A program made the position numbers and the translations under genes. DNA of 64,000 nt. Origin: an uncultured Chthonomonas sp. (GTDB lineage: Bacteria; Armatimonadota; Chthonomonadetes; Chthonomonadales; Chthonomonadaceae). The notes beneath the pieces are model-generated. The model searched no databases, was not told where the DNA came from, and worked only from the letters and a program-made list of their open reading frames with translations. The DNA is taken from the NCBI GenBank assembly GCA_903859705.1, contig CAIONQ010000133.1, positions 1-64,000 of the forward strand, given 5' to 3'. Of the stretch, positions 45,160 through 54,697 are shown piece by piece; the stretch's first letter is position 1; every line of letters starts with the position of its first letter.

Positions 45160-46395
45160 ATGTTAAGTTCATGTCGTTACAAAAAGAAAATCAACAGCAC
45201 TTTATTGCTTCTTCTGGGTTTTGTCTCCCTCGCAATTACGGGAAAGGCAGCACCACCAACCACGCCGCTTGCTTTAACTGTGAAGCCCCCACTGCCAGTT
45301 ACGGCAAGCACCAACCCATCGGATGTTCGGAGTTTCGCAGTGGGTGCGCGTTGCCAAAGTTTATTGATGGAACCGAACAACCCTTCGATAGTTATTATGC
45401 AGGTGGTTCACCTTACCCATTTTAGGCCCAACTCTCCAGGTGCAGTAAAAATGGTAGACAGCGGAGTGTTTCAGGCCCTCGAAACACTCGAAGGCAAGCC
45501 TGTTACAGGAAGGTTTGAATTTCACAACCCGAAAGAGATGTATCTTACTTCAGCAATGTTTAGAGTGGGACACAGACTTGAAGACAATCCTCCACCAACA
45601 TTCAAAGCCGAGGTAGGAGAGCTGTGGATGGTAGAAATGAGAGATTCTATGGTGGATAAGTGGCGTTGCCTACGGCTGGGTGGATTATCAGATCCTGCCA
45701 TCGCCTATTACCGCCATGGATTGGAGTGGAAACACGCCACAAACCCGGCAGAGGTAATAGCAGATATCAAAGGTATGGTCAAGAAATCATTAACTGCTCC
45801 AAATAGTGATATTAGCGCATTACTATTCTTCCTGGGCAACCAATTCCCGCGCAATCCCAACCTAAACGACCGCACCAAAGCAATAGCCCGGCAATATCAT
45901 CAGGCTATCCTGGATCTGCTCACCACGCCCGGTGCCAGCAATGCCTCTAAGATCGAGTTAATTAATGCGGGTAGCTTTCAGGGCGTTGAAGATCTTAAAC
46001 CGGGCTCACTGGAAGCAATATGGCTGCGAGGAATGATGAATATCGTTCTGAACAGCTCAGATAACCTTTTAGTGAGTGCTGCTGGAGACGCCCTCAGTGG
46101 ATTTATGGCTTCCAGCAGAACAATGGTACCTTCCGAACACCCGGTTCAATACTACTATCCAGAGATAATTGCAACACTGGATGCACGGGTGGAGATAGAT
46201 AAACAGGCAGGGCATAATGGCCCGGCAAGTGGCGTTATAGGCAACATGAAACTCATGGGCATCTATGATCCGCCTTCAAAACCGGGCTCCAATCTATCCA
46301 CTCCAGGGCTCCGTGTGTTCATAAAGTCCATTCCACCGCAGGGCAACACCCTGCTGGAGCAGCGTATTGCAGCCGTTACAAAAGTAAGGAATTAA
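45160..46395 (+). CDS. Secreted protein of unknown function (411 aa)
   Basis: A hydrophobic signal peptide (about 12-30, STLLLLLGFVSLAITGKAA) precedes a soluble region. Residues 60-170 look like a beta-rich domain (RCQSLLMEPNNPSIVIMQVVH, GELWMVEMRDSMVDKWRCLR). Residues 195-345 are helical. I recognise no family and no catalytic motif. Codon usage is more AT-rich than its neighbours, with few of the G/C-ending codons that dominate next door. GGAAAGG lies about 11 bases before the ATG. A strong terminator follows directly, so it is transcribed alone. Confidence 0.65.
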   Translation: MLSSCRYKKKINSTLLLLLGFVSLAITGKAAPPTTPLALTVKPPLPVTASTNPSDVRSFAVGARCQSLLMEPNNPSIVIMQVVHLTHFRPNSPGAVKMVDSGVFQALETLEGKPVTGRFEFHNPKEMYLTSAMFRVGHRLEDNPPPTFKAEVGELWMVEMRDSMVDKWRCLRLGGLSDPAIAYYRHGLEWKHATNPAEVIADIKGMVKKSLTAPNSDISALLFFLGNQFPRNPNLNDRTKAIARQYHQAILDLLTTPGASNASKIELINAGSFQGVEDLKPGSLEAIWLRGMMNIVLNSSDNLLVSAAGDALSGFMASSRTMVPSEHPVQYYYPEIIATLDARVEIDKQAGHNGPASGVIGNMKLMGIYDPPSKPGSNLSTPGLRVFIKSIPPQGNTLLEQRIAAVTKVRN

Positions 46396-46414
46396 CGCAG
46401 GGTATGGTAGTGAG

Positions 46415-46459
46415 AATAGAGGGTGCTGGCAGCGTATTGCCAGCACCCTCTATTTGTTT
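46415..46459 (+). terminator. Strong terminator after the orphan secreted protein
   Basis: A perfect 17-bp stem (46415-46431 with 46438-46454) with a 6-base loop GCGTAT is followed by TGTTTG. It lies 19 bases after the stop codon. Confidence 0.92.
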
Positions 46460-46659
46460 GCGAATTGATGTTTGGCCGTGTGGAATAGTTGCATCAGTAC
46501 CCCGCAGGAACAGCATGCGGGAATACAGAAGGTGATCTCGTACAGCGCAGGCATGAACGGAAGTCGCGAATTATTGAGTTGCGCCCGCACACGCCTGCCC
46601 CAACTGCAGCACCGTACGCAGCCAGGCTGCGGCCCGGCACGCCAGGAGAGAGAGCCACT

Positions 46660-47946
46660 ATGAGCACAGAATTCGAAGCAAATAAAGGGGCAGATCCCGT
46701 TACCCGTCGACAGTTTATCACCGGCACTGCCGCCGGCGCTTCCGCCGTTTTACTTTCTACCGGCAATTATGCTTTTGCCAACGCCGATACCAAAATTCGC
46801 GTGGGTGTTATTGGCTGTGGAGGCCGCGGCAGCGGCGCAGCGGAAAACTGCATCACCTCTTCCGATAATGTTGAACTATACGCCATGGCCGATGCATTTA
46901 AAGATAGGCTGGATGGCAGCCGCAATAACCTGAAAAATGCGCTTGGCGCTAAAATGAACGTTACGGACGACCGCTGTTTTGTGGGGCTGGATGCCTACAA
47001 ACAGGTGCTTGCAAGCGGCGTGGATATGGTTATTCTGGCTACCCCGCCGGGCTTCCGCCCCATTCACTTCCGGGCAGCAGTTGAGGCTGGCAAGCATGTG
47101 TTTATGGAGAAGCCGGTTGCTACCGATGCACCCGGCATTCGGGAAGTGCTCGCCGGCGCAGAAATAGCCGCAAGCAAGCGCCTCTGCGTGGTTGCAGGCA
47201 CGCAGCGCAGGCATCAGCTTTCTTATCTGGAAACCATGAAACGCATTCACGATGGTGCCATTGGCGATGTGCTGGGTGGGCAAATTTACTGGAATGGGGG
47301 CGGCGTTGGCAGCGGTACCGGGCCAATTCCCGCCGCGCCAGATGTAGAATGGCAGATTCGCCACTGGTACTTCTTTACCTGGCTATCCGGCGATCATGTT
47401 GTAGAACAGCATGTGCATAACATAGATGTTGCCAACTGGGTTATGGGCGGCCATCCAGAATCTGTAATGGGAGTCGGCGGTCGCTCCCAGCGCACCGCAC
47501 CCATCTTCGGTCAGATCTTTGATCACTTTGCCCTGGATTTAACCTATGCCAACGGAGTACACATCTCCGCCATGTGCCGCCACTGGGATAACACCCCGGG
47601 CAACGTTTCGGAGCGCTTTGTTGGCACCAAAGGCCTAACCGATGCCAACACATACATCTCTGGCAGCACCAACTGGAAGTTCCCGGGCGGCGGACGCAAC
47701 CCATATGTTCAGGAGCATGCCGATCTTATCTCCTGCATTCGCTCTGGCACACCCATTAACGAGGCTAAGCGCATTGCGGAAAGCACACTAACCGCCATTA
47801 TGAGCCGTATGGCTGCCTACACAGGCCAGGTAATTACCTGGGATCAGGCGCTGAACTCTAACGAAAGCCTCCGACCGTCGCCGCTGGCTTTCGGTACACC
47901 CGCACCTGTTCCCGCTGTGGCTATCCCCGGCAAAGTCATCGCCTGA
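46660..47946 (+). CDS. Tat-exported Gfo/Idh/MocA family oxidoreductase
   Basis: A 428-residue protein with a Tat signal (TRRQFITGTAAGASAV), then a Rossmann domain (IRVGVIGCGGRGSGAAENC, nucleotide-binding GxGGRG), MVILATPPGFRPIHFRAAVEAGKHVFMEKPVATD (split; the EKP motif is the family signature) and a C-terminal alpha/beta domain with HWYFFTWLSGDHVVEQHVHNIDVANW. It oxidises or reduces a sugar or inositol-type substrate with a bound NAD(P). ATG 46660 follows AGGAGAGAGAG. The TIM-barrel isomerase gene begins 24 bases after it, so the two form an operon. Confidence 0.9.
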   Translation: MSTEFEANKGADPVTRRQFITGTAAGASAVLLSTGNYAFANADTKIRVGVIGCGGRGSGAAENCITSSDNVELYAMADAFKDRLDGSRNNLKNALGAKMNVTDDRCFVGLDAYKQVLASGVDMVILATPPGFRPIHFRAAVEAGKHVFMEKPVATDAPGIREVLAGAEIAASKRLCVVAGTQRRHQLSYLETMKRIHDGAIGDVLGGQIYWNGGGVGSGTGPIPAAPDVEWQIRHWYFFTWLSGDHVVEQHVHNIDVANWVMGGHPESVMGVGGRSQRTAPIFGQIFDHFALDLTYANGVHISAMCRHWDNTPGNVSERFVGTKGLTDANTYISGSTNWKFPGGGRNPYVQEHADLISCIRSGTPINEAKRIAESTLTAIMSRMAAYTGQVITWDQALNSNESLRPSPLAFGTPAPVPAVAIPGKVIA

Positions 47947-47970
47947 TATAGCTCACAAGGAGGCAACACA

Positions 47971-48852
47971 TTGAAGATCGATCGACGCAGTCTCCTTACA
48001 GCCACCGCAGCTGCGGCAGCAGGCACCACTATGGGCGCGGCTCCTGCCCCCGCCACGGCAGCACAAAAAAAAGCGGCTCTCAAGCTCACCAGCCAGGAAG
48101 GCATTATTCCTGGCAAAACCCTTGCCGAAAAGCTGGATAACCTCGAAAAATGGGGGTTTGATGGCATAGAGTTCTGGGGTGGTGGGCTGAGAGAGCGCGT
48201 TTCGGCAATCAAGGCGGAAATGAAGGGCAGGCCGCTTGCAATCTCTGCCACCTGCGCAGGGTTTGAAGGTGCACTGATGTCTGATCAGGCATCGGAACGC
48301 GAAAAGGCGATGCGCACCATTAAAGACATTCTGGAAGTTGCCGGAGATTTGGGCAGCACCGGCATGATCATAGTGCCCGCATTTAGCCACCAAACCAAAC
48401 TGAACCACATAGAGGGCCGCAAAATCCTGATGGATCTTCTGCCGGAAGTGGGCGCACACGGGGTGAAGGTGGGCTCCCGCGTTCTGCTGGAACCACTTAA
48501 CCGTGGGGAGGCATGGTTCTTAAGGCAGGTTGCCGATGCAGGCGCCATCTGCAAGGAAATTAACAGCCCGGGCGTTTGCCTTATGGGAGACATGTACCAC
48601 ATGTATCTCGAAGAACCAAGCGATATGGGGGCCTTTATCTCCGGCGCAAAGTGGCTGCACCATGTGCACCTTGCCTCCATCAAACGAAACCTGCCCGGGC
48701 AGGATGAACGCGATTTCCGCAATGGCTTCAAAGGCCTGAAAATGATAGGCTATCAGGATTTCTGCAGCCTGGAGTGCGGCGTTATTGGTGATCGTATGGT
48801 GGAGATACCGAAGGCTGTTAAGTTCCTGCGCAAGCAGTGGGCAGAGGCCTGA
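47971..48852 (+). CDS. Tat-exported TIM-barrel sugar phosphate isomerase/epimerase
   Basis: A 293-residue AP-endonuclease-2-type TIM barrel with a Tat signal (DRRSLLTATAAAAAG). Motifs are EKWGFDGIEFWGGGLRERV, MIIVPAFSHQTK, VLLEPLNRGEAWFLRQVADA (Glu ligand), GVCLMGDMYHMYLEE (Asp/His ligands), HHVHLASIKRNLPG and FCSLECGV (final Glu). TTG 47971 is 7 bases after a perfect AAGGAGG. It pairs with the preceding Gfo/Idh/MocA gene, an arrangement common in carbohydrate-degrading bacteria. Confidence 0.88.
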   Translation: MKIDRRSLLTATAAAAAGTTMGAAPAPATAAQKKAALKLTSQEGIIPGKTLAEKLDNLEKWGFDGIEFWGGGLRERVSAIKAEMKGRPLAISATCAGFEGALMSDQASEREKAMRTIKDILEVAGDLGSTGMIIVPAFSHQTKLNHIEGRKILMDLLPEVGAHGVKVGSRVLLEPLNRGEAWFLRQVADAGAICKEINSPGVCLMGDMYHMYLEEPSDMGAFISGAKWLHHVHLASIKRNLPGQDERDFRNGFKGLKMIGYQDFCSLECGVIGDRMVEIPKAVKFLRKQWAEA

Positions 48853-48876
48853 GATTACTTACGAAAGAATAAAGCG

Positions 48877-48912
48877 GCCCGGAAAATCTCATCGATTTTC
48901 CGGGCTTCTTTG
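48877..48912. terminator. Bidirectional terminator between convergent genes
   Basis: A perfect 12-bp stem (GCCCGGAAAATC at 48877-48888 with 48894-48905) with a 5-base loop is followed by TTCTTT on the + strand and a T-rich CTTTATT-type run on the other side. It serves both the isomerase and the next reverse gene. Confidence 0.85.
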
Positions 48913-48935
48913 TCTATTACATCGCCGGATCTGGC

Positions 48936-50258
48936 CTACAGCTTCCAGCCTTTACGAATGGCCGGATAGAGCAGGGCATTTGCTTCCGGATCATCGATTA
49001 CCTTCATGTTCTTTGCATCGTAGTTAATCTTGTGGCCAACGCGGATGGCAACATTTCCAAGCAAAATAGATTCAGTCATCGGGCCAGCATAGCCAAAATG
49101 GCTGCCGGTTGGGCTGCCCGTTTTGCATGCCTCAATCCACTCTATATGGTGGCCGGGAGAGCGCTTCAGGTAGGGCTCCGGGCCTTTGTAGTTTGCAAAC
49201 TTCGCCCTCGGCAGCAAAATGGGGGCAGAACCATGGTTCACAATCAGTTTGCCCTTATCGCCAATAAACAGAGAACCGTTATCAATCTGTGGTATCTGTT
49301 CGCCCTCCAACAGCTCAGCAGGGAAGCGCCGGTTGGCATCGGTCCAGGTAACGCGCACCGCAGGCAGATCGCCACGTGCAGGGAAGTCATAATGAATGGT
49401 GGCGGCTTTGGGTGGGCTATCTTTTGTGGCGCCCTCGGCATCCGCCTCTACAGAGGTGGGGAAGCCCAGTTTGAGCGCCCAGAATACAGGGTCCATCAGA
49501 TGGCAGGCCATATCTCCCAGAGATCCAGTTCCGAAATCCCACCAGCCACGCCACACAAACGGCAGATACGCCTTATTGTAGGGCCTATCCAGGGCAGGGC
49601 CAAGCCACTGATCCCAGTTTAATGTGCTGGGAATATCCATGCCACTGGCCGGTTTTGTTACACCCTGCGGCCACCAGCCGGTAGGCCTGTCGGTCCACAC
49701 ATACACCTGTGTAACCTTGCCAATCGCCCCGGATTGAATCAGTTCTACCAGGCGGGAGTACTCCGGAAAAGCGTGGCCCTGGGTGCCCATCTGAGTGGCC
49801 ACCTTCGTTTTTGCCGCCAGGCGCGTAATATAACGCGCCTCATAAACCGTGTGTGTAAGCGGCTTCTGGCAATACACATGCTTGCCCAGGTGCAGGGCTG
49901 CGGCGGTGGCAAACGCATGGTGATGATCCGGAATGCTAACGGTAACCGCATCCACAGATTTATGCTCAATCAGGCTTCTGTAATCCTGAAACTTCAGCGC
50001 CTTACTGTAACGCTCAAAGTTGGCCGCTGCCCGTGCAGAATCCACATCGCATATGGCAACAATATTCTCGCTGCTTACATTGCCAACATCGCTCGCACCC
50101 TGGCCACCAACGCCGATACAGCCGATGTTCAGCTTCTCGTTGGGAGATTTTGATTGCGCCACCGCTTTGCTGGACCATACGCCCCCACCCATAGCAGAAA
50201 GCCCGGCAGTGAGAGACGCGTTACGAATGAGCTCGCGGCGTGATATTTGATCAGACAT
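48936..50258 (-). CDS. Tat-exported Gfo/Idh/MocA family oxidoreductase
   Basis: A 440-residue protein: Tat signal SRRELIRNASLTAGLSAM, Rossmann motif IGCIGVGGQGASDVG, VSIPDHHHAFATAAAL, HLGKHVYCQKPLTHTV (a QKP variant of the EKP motif), GTGSLGDMACHLMDPVFWAL and GHHIEWIEACKTGSPTG. The long tryptophan-rich middle (WTDRPTGWWPQG, WRGWWDFG) is typical of the secreted Planctomycetes/Verrucomicrobia-like subgroup. It is convergent with the preceding operon and faces the YjbR gene upstream. The substrate is unknown, probably an oxidised sugar. Confidence 0.9.
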   Translation of the reverse strand: MSDQISRRELIRNASLTAGLSAMGGGVWSSKAVAQSKSPNEKLNIGCIGVGGQGASDVGNVSSENIVAICDVDSARAAANFERYSKALKFQDYRSLIEHKSVDAVTVSIPDHHHAFATAAALHLGKHVYCQKPLTHTVYEARYITRLAAKTKVATQMGTQGHAFPEYSRLVELIQSGAIGKVTQVYVWTDRPTGWWPQGVTKPASGMDIPSTLNWDQWLGPALDRPYNKAYLPFVWRGWWDFGTGSLGDMACHLMDPVFWALKLGFPTSVEADAEGATKDSPPKAATIHYDFPARGDLPAVRVTWTDANRRFPAELLEGEQIPQIDNGSLFIGDKGKLIVNHGSAPILLPRAKFANYKGPEPYLKRSPGHHIEWIEACKTGSPTGSHFGYAGPMTESILLGNVAIRVGHKINYDAKNMKVIDDPEANALLYPAIRKGWKL

Positions 50259-50351
50259 AGTACAACAACCCCCGATTTCCCGATAAAAGGTTGAGCCTAT
50301 ATTGGCATTAAAGGGGCAAGAATCATTCTTGTGCAGCTCTGCAGCAACGTT

Positions 50352-50747
50352 TTAACCGCCTGCAGTATCTGCTTTCCGCTTGCGAGGTTGCTTAGGGGGC
50401 GGGTTAACCGTTAGGTAGGCGTCCTTAATCAGCTCCTCAAGCTCGTCAACGGCAATCTCCACCAGCCTAATCAGCACCGCAGGGTAACCATTGTAATGCG
50501 GCTCGGTAAAGAAAACACGCGTGTTAGAGGCAAGCAGCAACTGCTTCTCCTCCTCACCAGAAACACGCACGGCTATCACAGAAGAGCTGGGCACACGCGC
50601 CTTTTTGGGGTCAATACGCTCCAGCCAGGCCCACACATACCCCTTAACTTTGCCCTTAACCAGCACACCAAAAGAGAATCTATCCTCGCCCTCCACCGAG
50701 TCTGGCAGAGCCATCGCAATCCTGCGCACATCTTCCTGAGTCGCCAT
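50352..50747 (-). CDS. MmcQ/YjbR family protein
   Basis: A 131-residue protein in the MmcQ/YjbR fold: ATQEDVRRIAMALPDSVEGE at the start, FSFGVLVKGKVKGYVWAW, VIAVRVSGEEEKQLLLA, FTEPHYNGYPAVLIRLVEI (conserved HYxGYP-type motif) and VDELEELIKDAYL. Family members have a CyaY-like fold and no known function beyond possible DNA binding. The basic tail (KQPRKRK) is suggestive. The start at ATG 50747 is preferred over 50822 because the longer version would run through a dispersed repeat. Confidence 0.8.
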   Translation of the reverse strand: MATQEDVRRIAMALPDSVEGEDRFSFGVLVKGKVKGYVWAWLERIDPKKARVPSSSVIAVRVSGEEEKQLLLASNTRVFFTEPHYNGYPAVLIRLVEIAVDELEELIKDAYLTVNPPPKQPRKRKADTAGG

Positions 50748-50776
50748 TAGTGTTGAAGTCTCCCTGTGTGCAGACT

Positions 50777-50820
50777 TATTAGATAATATCGCCGATCGTA
50801 CGGGCACCGCTTGCCGTGCC
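50777..50820. repeat. Dispersed repeat copy 1 (44 bases)
   Basis: The sequence beginning TATTAGATAATATCGCCGAT recurs at 55058-55100 and, without its first third, at 55024-55056. It contains the palindrome CGATCG and a GGCAC...GTGCC stem. Confidence 0.75.
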
Positions 50821-50851
50821 ATTCGCTGCTCCCCGTTCCCTACTTCTCCCC

Positions 50852-51970
50852 CTATGCATGAATACTTCCGATCCGATTTCGCAGGCTACCGCCAGAAGCA
50901 CCACAAATCACCGCCTGTATCTCTGCTAAAATTGCCAGGGCTATTTCAACCGGGGTTTCCGCGGCAATGTCTAAACCTGCCGGGCTGAATACCCGCTGGT
51001 TTTCACTCAAACGTGTCAGCTGCCCCGTCTTTCCCAGGTCTGCAACCATCTGTTCATATCTCTTACGTGGCCCCAGAATCCCAATGTATCCCGGCGAGTG
51101 AGGCAGCAGCGCATTTAGCCAATCCAGGTCTCGCTGATAGTTGTGATTCATTAGCACACAGGCCGTGCGCGCATCCATGGGATTATGCTGGATAAACGCC
51201 GCAATCTCGCTTGCGCTGTGCAATAGGGTAGTAGGCAGGTTGGTGCATGCAAGGGGATGAGGCGATTGCCACGCTGCGCGCACTACATCCCATCCTGTTT
51301 CTTCAGCAATGCGCACTAAAGGGTTTGCATCGTCGCCAGCCCCGGCCACAATAAGCCGGATTGGAGGAACGATCGGCTCTGCCAGGGCTTCCAGTGCAAA
51401 CCCACCATGCTGCACGCTAACGGTGTGCGGCCTGCCACTCCTAAAGGCCTCCCGGGCAGCCTCTAATAGCAAGCTCTGGATTGCCGCGGGGTATCCAGCG
51501 CTTATCGCATTCCCCTCACAAAATAGCAGCCTGCTCCCTACCGGAAATCTGCCCGGGGCTTCTGAACGATATACGGTTACCATCGAAGCGCTCTGCCTGC
51601 TTTCAGAACACTTAGATAGATACTGTAGTCCCTCCATCGCCGGCGAGTGTGGGAGGCATTCAATCAACACCCCCACAACACCTTTGCACCCAAGCTCGGC
51701 AACAACATCTCCATTTGTGCTGGATGGGTCATACACAACGTAGTCAGAGCGTCCAGTTCGCATTACTTCTGCCGCTCTGGATTTTACGTCTGCCTCCAGG
51801 CACCCGCCACTTATCGAACCAATGGATTTACCATCAGGCAGAATTAGCATGCGGGTGCCTGGTCGCCTGTACGCAGAGCCCTGCACCCTTACTACGGTGG
51901 CGAGTGCGGCACAACCATCTGCCTGGTTGATGCTGTGGCAGGTTTGCATGATTGTGTTCAGGTTGTTCAT
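50852..51970 (-). CDS. XdhC-family molybdenum cofactor insertion protein
   Basis: A 372-residue protein with the two domains of XdhC/CoxF. The N-terminal XdhC_CoxI domain has AALATVVRVQGSAYRRPGTRML, GKSIGSISGGCLEADVKSRA and LGCKGVVGVLIE. The C-terminal Rossmann-like domain has LIVAGAGDDANPLVRIAEETG, ACVLMNHNYQRDLDWL, YIGILGPRKRYEQM and GLDIAAETPVEIALAILAEI. It protects and inserts the molybdenum cofactor into the hydroxylase encoded by the two upstream genes of the same operon. It follows the large subunit by 19 bases. Confidence 0.9.
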   Translation of the reverse strand: MNNLNTIMQTCHSINQADGCAALATVVRVQGSAYRRPGTRMLILPDGKSIGSISGGCLEADVKSRAAEVMRTGRSDYVVYDPSSTNGDVVAELGCKGVVGVLIECLPHSPAMEGLQYLSKCSESRQSASMVTVYRSEAPGRFPVGSRLLFCEGNAISAGYPAAIQSLLLEAAREAFRSGRPHTVSVQHGGFALEALAEPIVPPIRLIVAGAGDDANPLVRIAEETGWDVVRAAWQSPHPLACTNLPTTLLHSASEIAAFIQHNPMDARTACVLMNHNYQRDLDWLNALLPHSPGYIGILGPRKRYEQMVADLGKTGQLTRLSENQRVFSPAGLDIAAETPVEIALAILAEIQAVICGASGGSLRNRIGSIHA

Positions 51971-51989
51971 ACAATAGATTCCCCTTACA

Positions 51990-54179
51990 CTAATCGTCGC
52001 TCATGGTTGCATTAGGGTAGAACGGCAGCGATCTCAAGCGGGTGCCAGTTAGCTTCGCATAGGCATTTGCTACGGCAGGGGCAATGGGTGGCACACCGGG
52101 CTCACCAGTACCCGTTATAGGGAATCCGCTGTTGATAATACTCACCGTAATCACTGGCGCTTCACGCATCCTCAATACACGGCTATTGCTAAAATTGCGC
52201 ACACTGGGCACCCCTGCCGCAAATTTCACCTGGCCAAACATAGCCGCGCTCAGGCCATGAAGGATGCCTCCCTGCATCTGCGCTTCTACAGAATTGGGGT
52301 TAACCGCGTTTCCACAATCAACAGCACAGGCAACCTTGTACACCCGTATGTTTGTTGGTGATGTGGCAGATATCTCTGCAACCTGCGCAACTATGGTTCC
52401 AAATGCCTGGCATATGGCAATGCCTCTGGCCCGCCCTGCCGGCGGTTTTGTGCTCCAATTACCAAGTGCTGCCGCTGCATTAAGTACATTTAGCCAGCGA
52501 GTATTGCCGGCAAGTAAGCGCTGCCGGTAAACAAGCGGGTCTACGCCTGCCGCAAGGGCCGCTTCATCAATCGCGCTCTCTACGGCAAACGTGTTCAGCC
52601 CAAATCCCACCGATCGCCAGAACCCAACAGGTGCCGCAGCCGGATCGCGCACATACTCTATTAGCCTGCTGCCAAAGCCGTAAGGCAAATCGGTGCTGCC
52701 TTCTGTTGCCTGGCTGTCGCTTGAAGTGCCAGGCGCGCCCCGCTGAAACAGAATGGATGGCGATACGATGCGGTTTTTCCAGCCTATAAGATTGCCTGTA
52801 GAATCAAGTGCGCACTGAATTCGGATAAGAGCAGAAGGCCTGTACCGGTCATTACCCATGTCCTGCTCACGGCTCCAGGTAAGTTTCACTGGCCTCTTAA
52901 CAGCCTGTGCCACCTTAATCGCCTGGGTAACATAATCCAGCTCAAACTTCCGGCCAAGCCCACCGCCCATCATCGTTGGATATATCCGAATATTTGCAGC
53001 GGTTAGCCCGGTAAGAGAAATTGCCTGAGCCAACACAAGGTTCGGTGCCTGTGTAGGGGCATAGATATCGCAGGTTGTGGATGTGAGATTTACCGTGCAG
53101 TTCAACACTTCCATGCAGGCATGGGGCAAGTAAGGGAGGGAGTAGGTTGCATCAACCACCTTTTTGGGGGCGGTAAACGCAGCAGCCACGTTTCCAAGCT
53201 CCTGCACTGTAAATGGGTTGCCATTGGCAAGCAAACTCTTCTGCTGGGTGGCATACAATGAGCTATCTATAAGCTTTGATGAAGCCGGGATCGACCAGTT
53301 TACCTTCACCGAGTTTACAAGTTGGAACGCCTGCTGCGTATTGGTACCCACTGCCGCTACAGCGTTGCCCAGGTTAACTACTGCAATTGCTCCCGATGGT
53401 TTGGTAATTGTGCCGCTCACCGTTCCGCCAAGCGTAGGGCAGTGCTTTACCGCAGCAAAAACCATATTCGGCAACACAACATCTATCCCGTAAATTGCAG
53501 AGCCATCGGTTTTAGATGGAATATCTGGCCGGGCAACAGCTTTCCCAATTATTCTAAGTTGTGAATCTGGCGTAAGTGTAGGCCCAGAGGCGCCGTAAGC
53601 AGGCACAGGCAACACGGCTGCCGCGGCCGCAAGTTTGCCATAGCTTAAAGTTGCGCCGCTAACCTGGTTAACTACCGATCCGTTAACGGGTTTGCATAAC
53701 GAAGTTGAGATGCCCCATGTGTTGGCAGCAGCCTGTACAAGCATATCTCGTGCAACTGCGCCCGCCTGCCGCATGGCAATTAAGTGCCGTGAAATACCGC
53801 TGCTTCCGCCAGTTAGCCACGAATGCGATGCGTCAACGGGCTTTACGCTAACCTTTGTCCAATCCACCATCAGCTCTTCTGCAACGCCCTGCCCAAGCCC
53901 GGAGTAAATACCCTGGCCCATCTCTCCGCCGCCAATATAAATTGTAATGGATTCGTCCGTTCCAATCCCTACAAAGGCATTCACAGCAACAACACCCGGC
54001 CCGCCTGCGGCAAGTGCGGCCCGCCCAGAGTCTTTAATTGTAAACGCCAGCAAAAGGCCAGCTGTCAAACCCATGAGCTGGCGCCTGTTCAACTCGCTCG
54101 CAGTGGTAATCTCAATGGACTGTGAGTAGGCAGGTGATTGCCTGCCAGAAGGCGTGCCAGTATCGGCTGCATTCTTCAT
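51990..54179 (-). CDS. Tat-exported molybdopterin-binding subunit, IorB/CoxL type
   Basis: A 729-residue large subunit of the xanthine oxidase family, closest in layout to isoquinoline 1-oxidoreductase beta. The Tat signal is NRRQLMGLTAGLLLAFT near residue 33. Molybdopterin motifs include GGEMGQGIYSGLGQGVAEEL, GGSSGISRHL, GGGLGRKFELDYV and at the end GTGEPGVPPIAPAVANAYAKL with the catalytic Glu in GEPG. It hydroxylates an N-heterocycle or oxidises an aldehyde in the periplasm. The small 2Fe-2S subunit is encoded just upstream. Confidence 0.9.
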   Translation of the reverse strand: MKNAADTGTPSGRQSPAYSQSIEITTASELNRRQLMGLTAGLLLAFTIKDSGRAALAAGGPGVVAVNAFVGIGTDESITIYIGGGEMGQGIYSGLGQGVAEELMVDWTKVSVKPVDASHSWLTGGSSGISRHLIAMRQAGAVARDMLVQAAANTWGISTSLCKPVNGSVVNQVSGATLSYGKLAAAAAVLPVPAYGASGPTLTPDSQLRIIGKAVARPDIPSKTDGSAIYGIDVVLPNMVFAAVKHCPTLGGTVSGTITKPSGAIAVVNLGNAVAAVGTNTQQAFQLVNSVKVNWSIPASSKLIDSSLYATQQKSLLANGNPFTVQELGNVAAAFTAPKKVVDATYSLPYLPHACMEVLNCTVNLTSTTCDIYAPTQAPNLVLAQAISLTGLTAANIRIYPTMMGGGLGRKFELDYVTQAIKVAQAVKRPVKLTWSREQDMGNDRYRPSALIRIQCALDSTGNLIGWKNRIVSPSILFQRGAPGTSSDSQATEGSTDLPYGFGSRLIEYVRDPAAAPVGFWRSVGFGLNTFAVESAIDEAALAAGVDPLVYRQRLLAGNTRWLNVLNAAAALGNWSTKPPAGRARGIAICQAFGTIVAQVAEISATSPTNIRVYKVACAVDCGNAVNPNSVEAQMQGGILHGLSAAMFGQVKFAAGVPSVRNFSNSRVLRMREAPVITVSIINSGFPITGTGEPGVPPIAPAVANAYAKLTGTRLRSLPFYPNATMSDD

Positions 54180-54250
54180 TGTGCCCCTCCGTGGTTGTCA
54201 TAAAAACGGATAACAGATAAAAACGTTGGATATGGAAATGGGATGGTGGA

Positions 54251-54697
54251 TCAGCTATTTGCTGCGCGGTGGATGGCCGCTCGAATACGCTGATAGGTGC
54301 CACAAACACAGATGTTGTCCATCTCGCTATCTATATCAGCATCCGTAGGGTGGGGATTTCTTGAAAGAAGTGCGGCGGCTTTCATAAGCATGCCAGATTG
54401 GCAATAACCGCACTGCGGCACCTGCTCGGCAATCCAGGCCTGCTGCAGCTTGCTGCTATGAGCGGGCGCAAGGCCCTCAATAGTTGTAATATGCCTGCCA
54501 ACACCCTCCGTAACATCCATATCGCACGATTTCACAGGTTCGCCATCCAGCAGAATGGTGCAAGCGCCGCATATCTCAATGCCGCAGCCATACTTTGTAC
54601 CCGTAAGGTGCAGAATGTCTCGAAGAACCCAGAGCATTTTAGTGTTGGAATCCGCATTAACCTGATAGGTTTTGCCGTTAACGTTCAAAGTAATCAT
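54251..54697 (-). CDS. 2Fe-2S small subunit of the molybdo-hydroxylase, IorA type
   Basis: A 148-residue protein with two [2Fe-2S] domains. The plant-type ferredoxin part has YGCGIEICGACTILLDG with the last Cys in SCD. The helical part has QCGYCQSGMLMKAAALL and NICVCGTYQRIRAAI. It passes electrons from the molybdenum centre to an acceptor. There is no FAD subunit, as in IorAB. ATG 54697 is preceded by AGGA, and the protein starts MITLNVNGKTYQVNAD as usual. It is the first gene of the iorA-iorB-xdhC operon. Confidence 0.92.
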   Translation of the reverse strand: MITLNVNGKTYQVNADSNTKMLWVLRDILHLTGTKYGCGIEICGACTILLDGEPVKSCDMDVTEGVGRHITTIEGLAPAHSSKLQQAWIAEQVPQCGYCQSGMLMKAAALLSRNPHPTDADIDSEMDNICVCGTYQRIRAAIHRAANS

